64,000 bases of DNA from Bog-532 sp963742865 (GCA_963742865.1 CAVUNW010000016.1:310001-374000), one strand, 5' to 3'; numbered from the stretch's first letter, positions 26,141-35,877 are shown. Translations and numbers: made by a program. Notes: a model not told the origin generated them from the sequence alone.

Positions 26141-27226
26141 TCATCCCTCCGCGCGCCGGCCCGCGGGCACCGGCACGGCCGCCGCGGGCGGAGTGCCCGC
26201 CAGCTGCGGGCCCAATAGTGAGCGCAGTAGTGGGCGCAGCCGGGTACAGATGGTCTGCACGTGGCGGGCGGCCAGGTCCTCCGGCAGGCCCGCCACCGAC
26301 GCCCCGAGCCACACCGTCTGCACCGGGGCCTCGCCGGCGTGGTCCCGGATCGCCGCCGCGACCTGCTCGGGCGGGCCGAACAGGAAGTACGACAGCGGCC
26401 CGGCGTCCGGTCCGCGGGTGCGCAGCCGCTCCGGGTCCACCGGGCGGGGCACCGGCTGGCCGGTTCCCTCGGTCATGTACCGGCGGTAGCTGTCCTGGGC
26501 GTAGGCGATGTGCGGAGCGACGCGCGGCCAGTCCCGTTCCGGGTCGTCGGTCACGTACGCCTGCACGCCGCCGCCCATCCGGGCCCGGGCGGGGTCGTGG
26601 CCGCCCTGGACCAGGCCGTCCCGGTAGTGCGGCCAGGAACTGGCGGCCAGGGTGAGCAGCCCCTCGCCCATCCGGCCCGCCCGCCGGGCGCCCTTAGGCC
26701 CCTGATAGCCCAGCCAGATCGGCAGCCGGTCCTGCACCGGCACCGGGGTGAGGCCACCGTCGCCCCACAGCCGGCGCAGCTCGCCGACCTGCTCATCCAG
26801 AATGCGGTACCGGGCGGTGACGTCCGTGCCGAACAGCCCGAATTCCGGCACCCGGTACCCGGCCCCCAGGCCCAGCTCCAGCCGGCCGCCGCTGATGAGG
26901 TCCACGACCGCCGCCTCCTCGGCGAGTTGCGCGGTCTTGCGCAACGGTGCGACCAGGATGCCGGTGCCCAGCCGGACCCGCGTGGTCCGGGCGGCCGCGG
27001 CCGCCGCGAAGGTCAGCGGCTGCGGCAGATAGCCATCCTCGAAGCCGTGGTGCTCGGAGAACCACAGCGAGTCCGCGCCGAGCCGTTCGGCCTCCTCGCA
27101 CAGTTCCAGGGTGAACGCGTAGAGCCGGGCCGGCTCCTGCCGCCAGCCGGGCGGATTGCGCAGGTCGAACCAGACGCCAACACCGGGGGGTTCCGGGGGG
27201 CCGTCCCCCCTGGCCAACAGAGTCAC
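26141..27226 (-). CDS. Luciferase-like (LLM) flavin- or F420-dependent oxidoreductase
   Basis: 361 residues from the GTG at 27226, which overlaps the stop of the SnoaL-like gene (GTGA). LGADSLWFSEHHGFEDGYLP (about residues 53-72), RVRLGTGILVAPLRKTAQLA and RLELGLGAGYRVPEFGLFG are the hallmark barrel segments of the LLM class. PVQDRLPIWLGYQGPKGARR follows. Family members oxidise or monooxygenate with FMNH2 or F420; actinobacterial representatives often use F420, but the cofactor cannot be read off. It sits between a SnoaL-like protein and two SDRs, so it may take part in an oxidative step on a ring or ketone. Confidence 0.8.
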   Translation of the reverse strand: MTLLARGDGPPEPPGVGVWFDLRNPPGWRQEPARLYAFTLELCEEAERLGADSLWFSEHHGFEDGYLPQPLTFAAAAAARTTRVRLGTGILVAPLRKTAQLAEEAAVVDLISGGRLELGLGAGYRVPEFGLFGTDVTARYRILDEQVGELRRLWGDGGLTPVPVQDRLPIWLGYQGPKGARRAGRMGEGLLTLAASSWPHYRDGLVQGGHDPARARMGGGVQAYVTDDPERDWPRVAPHIAYAQDSYRRYMTEGTGQPVPRPVDPERLRTRGPDAGPLSYFLFGPPEQVAAAIRDHAGEAPVQTVWLGASVAGLPEDLAARHVQTICTRLRPLLRSLLGPQLAGTPPAAAVPVPAGRRAEG

Positions 27227-27861
27227 CGGGCCGCTCCTTCAGGCGCTGTACGAGCCGGTGCCGGGCCAGCCGGTGCCGGGCCAGCCGGTGCCGGGCCAGC
27301 CGGTGCCGGGCCAGCCGGTGCCGCGGTCAGCGTGGTGACGCGCGCGTCGCCGTCCCAGAACCGCGCCCACGACCCGAACTCACCCGGCAGCGCCGGCGAC
27401 CCGCTACCCGCCCAGCCGGTGAAAAGCGCCGACTGCGGGGTACGGGTCACACCAGCCGCGTACCAGTGGCGCTCCCGCCGCCGGGAGAAAAACCATTCGC
27501 CGTCCATCCGCGCGTACTCGTCGAAATAGCAGATCGCCATCACGATCCACTCCTCCCCCACCTCGTGCTCGGCGCGGCAGTAGACCGCGCCGGTGGCACG
27601 GTCCGGGCTAGTGAGCTCGATGCGGTGCCCGCAGATCTGGTGCACCGACCGGTAGAACCGGCGCACCATGGGGTCGATGTAGCGCCGCAGCGCCTCCCGG
27701 CCGGTGCCGTGCCGGCCCATGTCCACGTCCGGCCGGAAGCAGCCCACCCAGGCGTCGATGTCCCGGGCGTCCACGGCCATCGCGTACCGGATGGCCAGCT
27801 GCTGGATCGCCAGCTGCGCCTCGATGCGCTCAACGCGCTCGGCGAGTCCCAGTTCGGGCAC
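27223..27861 (-). CDS. SnoaL/NTF2-like protein with C-terminal Pro-Ala-Gly repeat
   Basis: 212 residues from the GTG at 27861 (GAGAG upstream). The first 150 residues form an NTF2-like alpha+beta barrel: IRYAMAVDARDIDAWVGCF, GREALRRYIDP, VYCRAEHEVGEEWIV and DEYARMDGEWFFSRRRERHW. The family includes small isomerases, dehydratases and ring-hydroxylation partners. From about residue 185 the protein is an unstructured PAGPA repeat encoded by a 15-base tandem repeat. The first gene of the SnoaL-LLM-SDR-SDR run, starting beside an AT-rich island divergent from the acyl-CoA synthetase. Confidence 0.75.
   Translation of the reverse strand: MPELGLAERVERIEAQLAIQQLAIRYAMAVDARDIDAWVGCFRPDVDMGRHGTGREALRRYIDPMVRRFYRSVHQICGHRIELTSPDRATGAVYCRAEHEVGEEWIVMAICYFDEYARMDGEWFFSRRRERHWYAAGVTRTPQSALFTGWAGSGSPALPGEFGSWARFWDGDARVTTLTAAPAGPAPAGPAPAGPAPAGPAPARTAPEGAAR
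27255..27323. repeat. 15-base tandem repeat, about 4.6 copies
   Basis: The unit CCGGTGCCGGGCCAG is repeated exactly four times, followed by nine bases of a fifth. It lies inside the 3' end of the SnoaL-like gene and encodes the PAGPA tail in frame. Copy number may vary between strains. Confidence 0.9.
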
Positions 27862-27899
27862 GAGCTCTCTCCATTCACGATCCAGATGCCTTGTCTGAT

Positions 27900-27932
27900 C
27901 GTCGGATATTTAGCATAATAAGTCAACTGTTT
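27900..27932. promoter_or_regulatory. AT-rich divergent promoter island
   Basis: GATATTTAGCATAATAAGTC, then AACTGTTTTT, sits between the SnoaL-like gene (minus) and the acyl-CoA synthetase (plus, start 28010). The AATAAGT core recurs at other islands (36970-36990, 34930-34945). Confidence 0.45.
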
Positions 27933-28009
27933 TTCGCGCAACGCCGGCCGGGCAGGACGGCGAGCAAGCCGCTTTTACCGCTGGCCGGCCACCCAGGGAG
28001 GGCAGATCC

Positions 28010-29599
28010 GTGCATCCGGGAGTCTTCGCCGCCAAGGAGCCGGGGCGCCCGGCGGTCATCATGGGGGCCAGCGGCATGGTGGTGACCTACGCCGAGCTGG
28101 AGGCCCGTTCCAACCAGGTGGCCTGGCTGGCCAGGGGCTGCGGGCTGGGCCCCGGGGACGGCCTGGCCGCGATCATGGAGAACCGGCCGGAGCTGCTCGA
28201 CCTGGCCTGGGGCGCGCAGCGCTCCGGGCTGCAGTTCACCGCGGTCAACTGGCACCTGACCGCGGACGAGGCCGGATACGTGGTCACCGACAGCGGGGCC
28301 CGGATGGTGGTGGTCAGCCACCAGCTCGCCGGGCTCGCCGCCCAGCTCGGACCGGTGCTGGCGCCGGGCGTGCGCCGGCTGATGATCGGCGGCACGATCC
28401 CGGGCTGGGACGCCTACGAGGATGCGGTTGGCGCGCTGCCGCCGGGCCCCGTCCCGGACGAGTGCGAGGGCGACATCATGCTCTACAGCTCGGGGACCAC
28501 CGGACGGCCGAAGGGGATCAGGCGGCCGGTGAGCGGAGTGCCGCTGGGCCAGCATCCCGACATCCCCGGGCACTGGCTGCGTGAACTGCTCGGCATGACA
28601 GAGGGCGACGTGTACCTCTCCCCCGCCCCGCTGTACCACGCCGCGCCGCTGGCGTGGACCATGTCCAGCCACCGGACCGGGGCGACGGTCGTGGTGATGG
28701 AACGGTTCGATGCCGAGCAGGCGCTGCGGCTCATCGAGGCGCACCGGGTGACCCACAGCCAGTGGGTCCCGACCATGTTCGTCCGGCTGCTCAAGCTGCC
28801 CGAAGCGGCCCGCACCGGCCACGAACTGAGCAGCCTGCGCTGGGCGGTGCACGCCGCGGCACCCTGCCCGGTTCCGGTCAAGCGGGCCATGATCGACTGG
28901 TGGGGGCCGATTCTGTTCGAGTTCTATTCGATGACCGAGGGATTCGGCGCCGCCTCGATCTTCTCCGGCGAGTGGCTGCGCAGGCCTGGCTCCGTCGGCC
29001 GGCCGCTGATGGGCAGCCCGCACATTCTGGGCGCGGACGGGGCGGAGTTGCCACCGGGCGAGATCGGCACGATCTGGTTCGAGGGCGGCGCGCCGTCCGA
29101 ATATCACGGCGACCCGGGAAAGACGGCCGCCGCCGCCAACGAGCGCGGCTGGCGGACCGTCGGCGATGTCGGGTATCTCGACCGCGACGGGTACCTCTAC
29201 CTCACCGACCGGGCCGGCAACCTGATCATCTCGGGCGGGGTGAACATCTACCCCCAGGAGATCGAGAACGTACTCACCATGCACCCGGACGTGCTCGACG
29301 CCGCGGTCCTGGGCGTTCCGGACCCGGAGATGGGCGAGCAGGTGAAGGCCGTGGTCCAGGTGAAAGACGGCGGAGGGCCGGCGGACGGCCCAGCGGCGGA
29401 CGGCGGGCCGGAACTGGCGGATCGCCTGGCCGCCTACTGCCGCGCGCACCTGGCCGGGTTCAAGTGCCCGCGGTCTTTCGAGTTCACCACGGCGGAACTG
29501 CGGACCCCGGTCGGCAAGATCCGCCGGGGGCCGCTGTGCGAGCGATTCGGCGCGGCCCCCGGCCCGTACCGCCCCGCGTCCGCGCACCTTCCCCGGTGA
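28010..29599 (+). CDS. Acyl-CoA synthetase (AMP-forming, FadD type)
   Basis: 529 residues from the GTG at 28010, with AGGGAGG upstream. All core motifs are intact: LYSSGTTGRPKGIRR (P-loop, about residues 159-173), EFYSMTEGFGAA (A5), WRTVGDVGYLDRDGYLYLTD (A7), NLIISGGVNIYPQEIENVL (A8) and the C-terminal Lys in TPVGKIRRG. It makes acyl-CoA from a carboxylic acid, ATP and CoA in the cytosol. Of the ligases in this window it is the one with fully normal motifs and is a good candidate for the first activation step. An extra Gly/Ala-rich loop sits near residue 455. Confidence 0.9.
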   Translation: MHPGVFAAKEPGRPAVIMGASGMVVTYAELEARSNQVAWLARGCGLGPGDGLAAIMENRPELLDLAWGAQRSGLQFTAVNWHLTADEAGYVVTDSGARMVVVSHQLAGLAAQLGPVLAPGVRRLMIGGTIPGWDAYEDAVGALPPGPVPDECEGDIMLYSSGTTGRPKGIRRPVSGVPLGQHPDIPGHWLRELLGMTEGDVYLSPAPLYHAAPLAWTMSSHRTGATVVVMERFDAEQALRLIEAHRVTHSQWVPTMFVRLLKLPEAARTGHELSSLRWAVHAAAPCPVPVKRAMIDWWGPILFEFYSMTEGFGAASIFSGEWLRRPGSVGRPLMGSPHILGADGAELPPGEIGTIWFEGGAPSEYHGDPGKTAAAANERGWRTVGDVGYLDRDGYLYLTDRAGNLIISGGVNIYPQEIENVLTMHPDVLDAAVLGVPDPEMGEQVKAVVQVKDGGGPADGPAADGGPELADRLAAYCRAHLAGFKCPRSFEFTTAELRTPVGKIRRGPLCERFGAAPGPYRPASAHLPR

Positions 29600-29652
29600 T
29601 CGTGTGCCGGCCGTCCAGCGCAGCGCGGCCGCGCCAGTCAGCCCCTGGCGCT

Positions 29653-29671
29653 GCTCAGCCTTTCGCTGAGC
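29653..29671. terminator. Hairpin between convergent genes
   Basis: GCTCAGC-CTTTC-GCTGAGC, a perfect 7-base stem with a 5-base loop, at the junction of the acyl-CoA synthetase (plus) and the DUF1918 gene (minus), overlapping the end of the latter. Likely acts on both transcripts. Confidence 0.5.
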
Positions 29672-29870
29672 CCTTCTCGCCCTCCGCATGTGGATGCTCG
29701 ATGATCGCGTCCGGGCCGGGGAACACCAGGCCCGTATGACCGTCGTCGAAACGCACCAGGTAGGGCGGCTCCCCGCCCGCTCCGTGGACCTCGACGATCT
29801 CGCCCGCCCGATCCGGATGACCCACGATGTTGCCGTGCACGTGGAGCCGGTCCCCAACGGCTGCTTGCAT
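29655..29870 (-). CDS. DUF1918 domain protein
   Basis: 71 residues. AAVGDRLHVHGNIVGHPDRA (residues 3-22) and GEIVEVHGAGGEPPYLVRFD are the DUF1918 signature, a small SH3-like beta-barrel common in actinomycetes and of unknown role. The remainder (GHTGLVFPGPDAIIEHP) completes the barrel. It is separated by about 100 bases from the ABC transporter genes upstream and need not belong to them. Confidence 0.85.
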   Translation of the reverse strand: MQAAVGDRLHVHGNIVGHPDRAGEIVEVHGAGGEPPYLVRFDDGHTGLVFPGPDAIIEHPHAEGEKGSAKG

Positions 29871-29972
29871 GTGCCCACCTCCTCGTCCGCGTCCGCTTGC
29901 GGCATGTCCGGGTGCCTGCGCTGTCGTGCGCCTGCTGGCCGTCCGGACACGCCGACGTCCTGAGCGTACTCG

Positions 29973-30674
29973 TCAGTGCGCGCTTGCGGCGGTCCCCAGG
30001 TAGTGCACGAAAAGGTCGTCGGTGATCTCGCCCGGCTTCCCGGTAAAGACCACTCCGCCCTTGTTCAGGACGTAGACCGTATCGGCCAGGGCGAGAGCCC
30101 GGTTCACGTACTGCTCCACGATGAGCAGTGCCGTTCCGGACGCGGCGATCTGGCCGAGAAATGCGAAGATCTGGTCGACGACGACCGGGGCCAGCCCCAT
30201 CGATGCCTCATCCACCAGGACCAGCCTGGGGCTGGTGAGGTAGGCGCGGACCAGCGACAGCATCTGCTGCTGGCCGCCGGACAACTGGCCAGCCGGCTGG
30301 CGGAGCTTCTCCCCGAGCACCGGGAAGGCCGAGGTGGCCCGCTCCAGCGCGGCGGCCTCCTCGCCCTGGTGGGCGTGCAGCACCAGATTCTCCCGCACGG
30401 TCAGCGTCGGGTAGATGCCGCGGCCCTCGGGGATGTGGCACAGCCCGCGCCTGGCCCGGGCGTACGGCCGGGCCCGTGTCACCTCCTCGCCGCCCAGCAA
30501 GACCGCCCCGGCGAAGGGCCTGAGCAGCCCGGACGCGACCCGGAGCAAGGTGGTCTTGCCGGCCCCGTTCGGCCCCAGCACGGCCACCACGGTGCCCGGC
30601 TGGACGGTCAGCGAGATGTCGCGGAGCACGATGTGCTCGCCGTAGCCCGCCTCGATCCCGCGCAGTTCCAGCAT
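29973..30674 (-). CDS. livF: Branched-chain-type ABC transporter ATP-binding protein LivF
   Basis: 233 residues. Walker A GPNGAGKTT (about residues 34-42), IPEGRGIYPTLTVRENL (the LivF-specific segment), signature QLSGGQQQML and Walker B LVLVDEASMGLAP. Cytoplasmic ATPase of a high-affinity importer of the LivFGHM class, which take up branched amino acids, amides, or small organic acids. It follows the LivHMG fusion gene after five bases. The family and context make uptake of the catabolic substrate its likely job. Confidence 0.9.
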   Translation of the reverse strand: MLELRGIEAGYGEHIVLRDISLTVQPGTVVAVLGPNGAGKTTLLRVASGLLRPFAGAVLLGGEEVTRARPYARARRGLCHIPEGRGIYPTLTVRENLVLHAHQGEEAAALERATSAFPVLGEKLRQPAGQLSGGQQQMLSLVRAYLTSPRLVLVDEASMGLAPVVVDQIFAFLGQIAASGTALLIVEQYVNRALALADTVYVLNKGGVVFTGKPGEITDDLFVHYLGTAASAH

Positions 30675-30679
30675 TGCCG

Positions 30680-33491
30680 CTACCTCGCCATCTTTGGTTG
30701 CTGCTGGCCGACCGGCTCGGTGCCGAGGTAGGCGGCCCGGACCTCGTCGCTGGCACTTACGTCGGCCGTGGTTCCCTCGAAGATCTTCGTCCCGAAGTCG
30801 AGGACGTGGACGTAGTCGCAGATGTTCATGACCAGGGCCATGTCGTGCTCGACGAGCAGGATGCCGACTCCGCGTTCCGCAGCCACCCGGGTGAGGATCT
30901 CGCCGAACCGCTCGGTCTCCACGCCGTCCAGGCCGGAGGATGGCTCGTCGAGCAGCAGCACGTCGAACTGGCCGGCCAGGCAGCGGGCGAGCTCGACCAG
31001 GCGCCGCTGGCCGGTGGACAGCACTGCCACCGGGCGATCGGCGAGATCGGGGATACCAGCCAGCGCCATCGCCTGCTCGGCCGCCTCGCTCCGGTTGCGC
31101 TGCTCCTTACGGGTCTCCGCCAGGTGCCGCCACGGCCGACGGCCGGCCTGTGCCGCCTCCCGGCCAAGGGACACGTTCTCCCGGGCGGTGAGCGAGTCGA
31201 AGAGTTCCATCTTCTGGAAGGTCCGGCCGAGGCCATGCCGGGCCCGCGCCGCCGGATCGAGCGCGGACATGTCCGCGCCATGCAGCCGCAGCGTGCCGTT
31301 CGCCGGCCTGACCAGGCCGGAAGCCACGTTGAACAGCGTGGTCTTGCCCGCGCCATTCGGCCCGATCAGACCCGTGATCTGGCCGACCGGGGCGGTGAGG
31401 CTCACGTCCTTCACCGCTACATGACCGCCGTACCGGACCGTGATATGGGCCAGGTCAAGGCCGGCTCGGGTGTCCTGGCGGGAGCGGCCCGGCCCGGCGG
31501 CCGCCGCCCCAGCCACTTCCCGGACGGCCGCGGTCGCCGCCGGGATCCCGCCGTTGGCCGCTGCCCTGGCCGCGGGCACCCTGGGTGCTCCGGCCGCAGG
31601 CGGGGCGGCCTCAGCGATCGCATCCCCGCCGTCCGCGGCCGGGCGACGGCCGCCGATGCGGTCGAGGAACCTGTGCAGCCGCTCGTTGCGCGGCGCGAAG
31701 CCCAGCGCCACCTGCACCGCGGACGCGCCGAACAGGACGTTCAGCCAATCGTTCACGGTTGCCCCGGTCGAGATCCAGGACGGGATGACCACCAGCGCGA
31801 ATGCCGCGCCGAAGGCGTACCAGGGTTCGCGGCCCGGCATTATGACCAGCAGCGCGAGGAGGGTGAGGGAGCTGAACGCGGTGAAGTCCGAACTGGTGAC
31901 GGTGTGCACCACACCGCCGAACAGCGCTCCGGACACGGCGGCCAGGAAGGCCGCGACGCAGAAGACGAGCACCCGGGTCACTACGACACTCGTCCCGTGC
32001 GTGGCCAGGGCGACCGGCGAGTCAGCCATGCCGCGCAGGAGACGGCCGAGCCTGCTGCGCACCAGCCACACCACCATCAGGCCCGCGGCCAGCGCGAAAG
32101 CAAACATCAGATAGTAATAAGCGACGTCGCCCTGGGCAAAGGAGGGCCGGTTCACCGCCTGGCCCAGTGAACTGGAGCCGAACATGAGCCACAGCGGGTA
32201 GCCCATCTGCTGCATCGTGACGCCGAAGCCGAACGTGGCGAGAGCGAGGAAGACGCCGGGCAAGCGGATGGCGGGGATCGCGATGAACGCGCCGATCGGT
32301 ACCGCCGCGAGGCCCGCCAGCAGCAGCGCCACCCCCCAGGGCAGCCCGGAACCGGCGGTCAGGTGCCCCATGGTGGTCGCGCCGATCGCCGCGAACGCGG
32401 CCTGGCACAGTGATATCTGCCCCGAGGTCCGCACCAGCAGGCCCAGGGAGAGGAAGAGGATCACCTGGGTCAGGCCGTCGGACCAGTAGGGCAGCTGCGC
32501 CGAGTTGACCAGGTGCGGGACGATCAGCAGGACGGCGGCCAGCACGACGGCGCCCACCAGCTGGACGCGGACGGGCGCCGCGTACACGGCCGTTGGCCGG
32601 GGCCGCGACACCCGCCGTTCGGCCAGCTTGGACCGGGGCGTGAAGATCAGGACCAGGAAGAGCACGATGAACGGGATGCTGGCCGGGAGCCCGGCCAGCG
32701 CAGCGCTGGAGGTGACGACGTACTTGGTGGCCACCGAGGCGGCGATGCCGATCACCAGGCCGCCGACGTAGGTGAGCGGGAGGCTGGAGAAACGGCCGAT
32801 CGCCGCGGCGCCGAACGCCTGGACGACCAGCAGGGTGAGCACGATGGCGTCGAGGTTGAGGGAGGGCGCCAGTAGTACGCCCGCCAGGGTGGCGAAGCTG
32901 CAGCCGATGATCCAGGCCCACCGCCGCACCATCGCCGGGCTGGTCCCGCCCAGGTCGAGCAGTTCGGGGTTGTCGACCACGCCGCGCATGGCGAGCCCGA
33001 GCCGGGTTCGCCGGAAGAACAGGAACAGGGCCACGGTCGCGGCCAGCGCGATGCCGGTGATGATCATCTGGTCCGCACCGACGAACACGCCGCCGATCTT
33101 GACCGTATGCTGCGGCAGCCAGGCGGGGAACGTGCGCGCCAGCGTGCCGAACGTCGCCGAGAAAAAGCCCTGCACCACAAGGACGAGGCCGATCGTGGCG
33201 ACCACCTTCATGGTCGCGGACGCGTCGGCCAGCCGGCGCGCCATCGCCTCCATGCCCAGGCCGATGAGCGGCCCGAGCACGAACACGCAGATCAGCGCGG
33301 TCGCCGTGGCGGGCAGATGCAGCTCGTCGTGCAGGATGTAGAACACGTAGGCACCAGTGGTAGCCACCGCGCCCTGGGCGAAGTTGAAGATGCCGGATGT
33401 CTTGTAGGTGAGCACCAGGCCGGTGCCGGTCAGGCCGTAGACGGAATCCGGCGGTGATGCCGAGGATCACGAACGGGAGCAGGGCATTCAT
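30680..33491 (-). CDS. LivH-LivM-LivG fusion: two permeases and an ATPase in one polypeptide (one frameshift)
   Basis: About 936 residues if read from the ATG at 33491. The N-terminus MNALLPFVILGITAG continues as SVYGLTGTGLVLTYKTSG only after skipping one T at about 33445, so a one-base insertion is likely; otherwise a start inside at 33415 gives 911 residues. Domain order: LivH-type permease (about 1-280, GIFNFAQGA), LivM-type permease (about 300-610, with GQISLCQAAFAAIG), a Pro/Ala-rich linker, then a LivG ATPase (about 675-935: GPNGAGKTTLFNV, LSTGQRRLVELARCL, VLLLDEPSSGLDG). The signature is LSTGQ instead of LSGGQ. The fusion fixes 1:1:1 stoichiometry with separate LivF. Confidence 0.85.
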
Positions 33492-33564
33492 CGGATCATC
33501 TCGCTCGGTAGGCCGTCAGATTCCCGGGGCGCCCGGCAAGCGTGGACGCCCCGGGGGATCAGGT

Positions 33565-34791
33565 TCACGACGGGCAGATCGCCGCGGTGCCCTTGGGGGC
33601 GGTCAGCTTGCCGTTCTCGATCTGCGCCAGGAAGAAGCAGTTCACCTGGGAGGCCGGAGCGCTGGAGTGGAAGGTCAGCGGCGGCGTCAGGCCGTTCAGC
33701 GTGTCGTTCTTCGGCAGCGCATACAGCGCGGTGAACACGTCCGCCGGGGTCGGCTTGGTGGGCAGGTCCGCAGCCGCCGCCCCGAACAGGACGCCGCCCG
33801 TCCAGCCCGACACCGCGTTCGGGCCCGCCGCGGTGCTCGGCTGGTACTTGGCCATCGCCTGCTTGAACTGGTCCACCGCGGGGGTGCTAGCGAACCAGAG
33901 CGCGTTCGTGGTGGGCACGTACGCGCCATTGACCTGGCTCAGCTGGAGGTAGCGGCTGTCGAACGCCCCCGACGGGATCACGTACACGGGGCTGTAACCC
34001 TGCTGGGCGCAGGCGGGCGCGAAGCGCGAGCCGGCCGCATAGGAGGCGTCGATGATCAGGGCTTGCGCTCCGGCCTGCTTCACGGCCAGGCACTGGGCGG
34101 TGTAGCTCGGCGCCGACACGGCGATCGCCGCGCTGGTGGACATGTTGAGCTGGAATGCCTTCGCATAGCCCTGCAGCGCGGGCAGCACCTGCTTGCAGGC
34201 GGCGATCTCCGCGCAGTACACGGCGCCGAAGGACTGCTTGCCGGCCGCCTTCACCGCGTACGCCTGCATCTCCAGCGAGGTGAGGACCGTGGAGCTAGAC
34301 GGGAAGAACGACGGGTTGGTGAACCACACCGGGGTGTCGTCCTGGCCGCCGACCACCGCCACGTGCTGCTGCTGGACGTAGGAGGCCCAGCCGCTCTCGG
34401 TGCCCGAGGCCTCCGGGCTGACCACGGCCAGCACGTGGTCCACCTGGACGAGCTGGCGGATGTCTGCCTGCAACTTGGTCGCGTCGCCCTGGTCGTCCGC
34501 GACGACCAGCTTGATCTGGTGGCCCTTGATGCCGCCGCTGGCGTTGACCGAGGCCACCCAGGCCTGCAGGCCGGCCAGGTGCTCGGGCTGCGCGGACGGG
34601 CCGGAGAAGTTACCGATCGTGCCGATGACCAGGTCCGACCCGGACGCGGCGACGGCGGAGCCGGAAGTGGCCGGGCTGCTGCTACTGCTGCTACTGCTAC
34701 TGCTGCTGCTGCAGGCCGCGGCGAGGGCCGCGACGGCGACACTCAGTGCGGATGCCCGCAGCACAGCGGTTCTGCGTTTCTTACTGATCAC
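33565..34791 (-). CDS. ABC transporter substrate-binding lipoprotein (LivK type)
   Basis: 408 residues from the GTG at 34791. Signal peptide with lysine/arginine start (KKRRTAVLRAS), hydrophobic core and lipobox LAAAC at about residue 27, so it is a lipoprotein. A run of twelve Ser follows, encoded by a CTG/CTA-rich repeat on the plus strand. The mature part is a periplasmic-binding-fold protein of the amide/branched-chain group (LVIGTIGNFSGPSAQPEHLA, LVVADDQGDATKLQADIRQL). It binds the imported solute outside the membrane. It is separated from LivHMG by 73 bases and heads the transporter operon, with its AT-rich promoter region upstream. Confidence 0.85.
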   Translation of the reverse strand: MISKKRRTAVLRASALSVAVAALAAACSSSSSSSSSSSSPATSGSAVAASGSDLVIGTIGNFSGPSAQPEHLAGLQAWVASVNASGGIKGHQIKLVVADDQGDATKLQADIRQLVQVDHVLAVVSPEASGTESGWASYVQQQHVAVVGGQDDTPVWFTNPSFFPSSSTVLTSLEMQAYAVKAAGKQSFGAVYCAEIAACKQVLPALQGYAKAFQLNMSTSAAIAVSAPSYTAQCLAVKQAGAQALIIDASYAAGSRFAPACAQQGYSPVYVIPSGAFDSRYLQLSQVNGAYVPTTNALWFASTPAVDQFKQAMAKYQPSTAAGPNAVSGWTGGVLFGAAAADLPTKPTPADVFTALYALPKNDTLNGLTPPLTFHSSAPASQVNCFFLAQIENGKLTAPKGTAAICPS

Positions 34792-35118
34792 TGGGTTCGA
34801 CCCCCCAAGAAGTCGGCCGGGACGATGGCGTGGCCCGCCGCGCGGGCCGCTCAGGAGCGCCGGCGCGGCGGAAGTGCCAAAGACGATGAGTGGAAGGTAA
34901 GCGCTGGTGAGCTAGATCACCAAGAAGCAAGTAACTTATCTACCTGATTGTTATCATTCCGGGAGCCCGTTGTCTACAGGCAGATTACATGTAGTTGATT
35001 TAACTATTTAGTATCACTAGGATGGCCTGTCAATGGGCACACGCGGCGGAAGAACCCAGCCGATGGCGCAGGAGGGAGCAGGGACGGGAGGGGTCATGAC
35101 AGGGACGCAGGAGGGGTC
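34792..35118. promoter_or_regulatory. Divergent regulatory region with two AT-rich islands
   Basis: The 327 bases between the transporter operon (minus) and an SDR (plus) hold no gene. Two AT-rich islands are visible: 34928-34960 (AAGTAACTTATCTACCTG, then ATTGTTATC) and 34984-35022 (ACATGTAGTTGATTTAACT, then ATTTAGTATC). AGTTGATTTAACT is a 13-base palindrome. CAGGTAGATAAG is seen on the minus strand at 34946 and matches other islands. One island probably serves each operon. Confidence 0.5.
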
Positions 35119-35877
35119 ATGACAGGGACACTGGACGGCAAGCGGGCCATCGTCACCGGCGGCGGCCAGGGGATCGGCCGCGGCATCGCGCTCGCCCTGG
35201 CCCGCGAGGGCGCGGCCGTCGCGCTGGTCGGGCGCACCGAGTCCACGCTGCGGGCGGTGGCCGCGGAGATCGGCAAGCCCGGCGGCACGGCGCTGCCCAT
35301 CGTCGCGGACATAACCCGGCCGGATGACATCCGGAGCTGCGTCGCGCACACCGTGAGCCAGCTGGGCGGCATCGACATCCTGGTCAACAACGCCCAGATC
35401 CCCGCGCTGGGCTCGATCCTCGACGTCACGGACGAGGCATTCAGCGCTTGCTGGCAATCCGGGCCGCTGGCCGCCTTCCGGCTGATGAAAGCCTGCCATC
35501 CGTACCTGCGCCCGGGCAGCGTCATCATCAACCTCGGCAGCTCGACCACGGTGAACCCGCAGCCCGCCGGGCGCGGGGTCTACGCCGCGGCCAAGGCCGC
35601 GACGCAGACCCTGAGCCGGGTAGCCGCGGCCGAATGGGGGCCGGACGGCATCCGGGTCATCGCCATCCTGCCCGCGGCGACCAGCCCGGCATCCGAGGCC
35701 TGGCGGCAGGCCAATCCGGCGGAATACGAGCGCAGCATGTCAGGCATTCCGTTGCGGCGGCTGGGCGATCCGGAGGATGAGATCGGCCCGGCCGTGGCCT
35801 TTCTGTGCGGCCCCGCCGCGAGCTACATCACGGGAACGACCATCGCCCTCGACGGCGGCCAGGCCTACCTGCGCTAG
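35119..35877 (+). CDS. Short-chain dehydrogenase/reductase
   Basis: 252 residues from the ATG at 35119; the ribosome site GGAGGGG overlaps a directly repeated GGGGTCATGACAGGGAC (one copy upstream, one at the start), so a start 24 bases earlier would be out of frame. VTGGGQGIGRGIALALA, VNNAQIPALG (NNAQ rather than NNAG), NLGSSTTVNPQPAGRG and VYAAAKAA (YxxxK) give a complete catalytic site. Ending GTTIALDGGQAYLR is typical. Convergent with the FadR gene (33 bases apart). Substrate unknown. Confidence 0.85.
   Translation: MTGTLDGKRAIVTGGGQGIGRGIALALAREGAAVALVGRTESTLRAVAAEIGKPGGTALPIVADITRPDDIRSCVAHTVSQLGGIDILVNNAQIPALGSILDVTDEAFSACWQSGPLAAFRLMKACHPYLRPGSVIINLGSSTTVNPQPAGRGVYAAAKAATQTLSRVAAAEWGPDGIRVIAILPAATSPASEAWRQANPAEYERSMSGIPLRRLGDPEDEIGPAVAFLCGPAASYITGTTIALDGGQAYLR

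Noticed and set aside
27923..29950. Very long open frame antisense to the acyl-CoA synthetase (about 675 codons)
   Set aside because: It has Arg/Gly/His-rich composition typical of the complement of GC-rich genes, no domain and no ribosome site; the opposite strand encodes a complete ligase.
33454..34947. Long plus-strand open frame opposite the substrate-binding lipoprotein
   Set aside because: The minus-strand protein has a signal peptide, lipobox and binding-protein fold; the plus frame has none and arises from GC codon bias.
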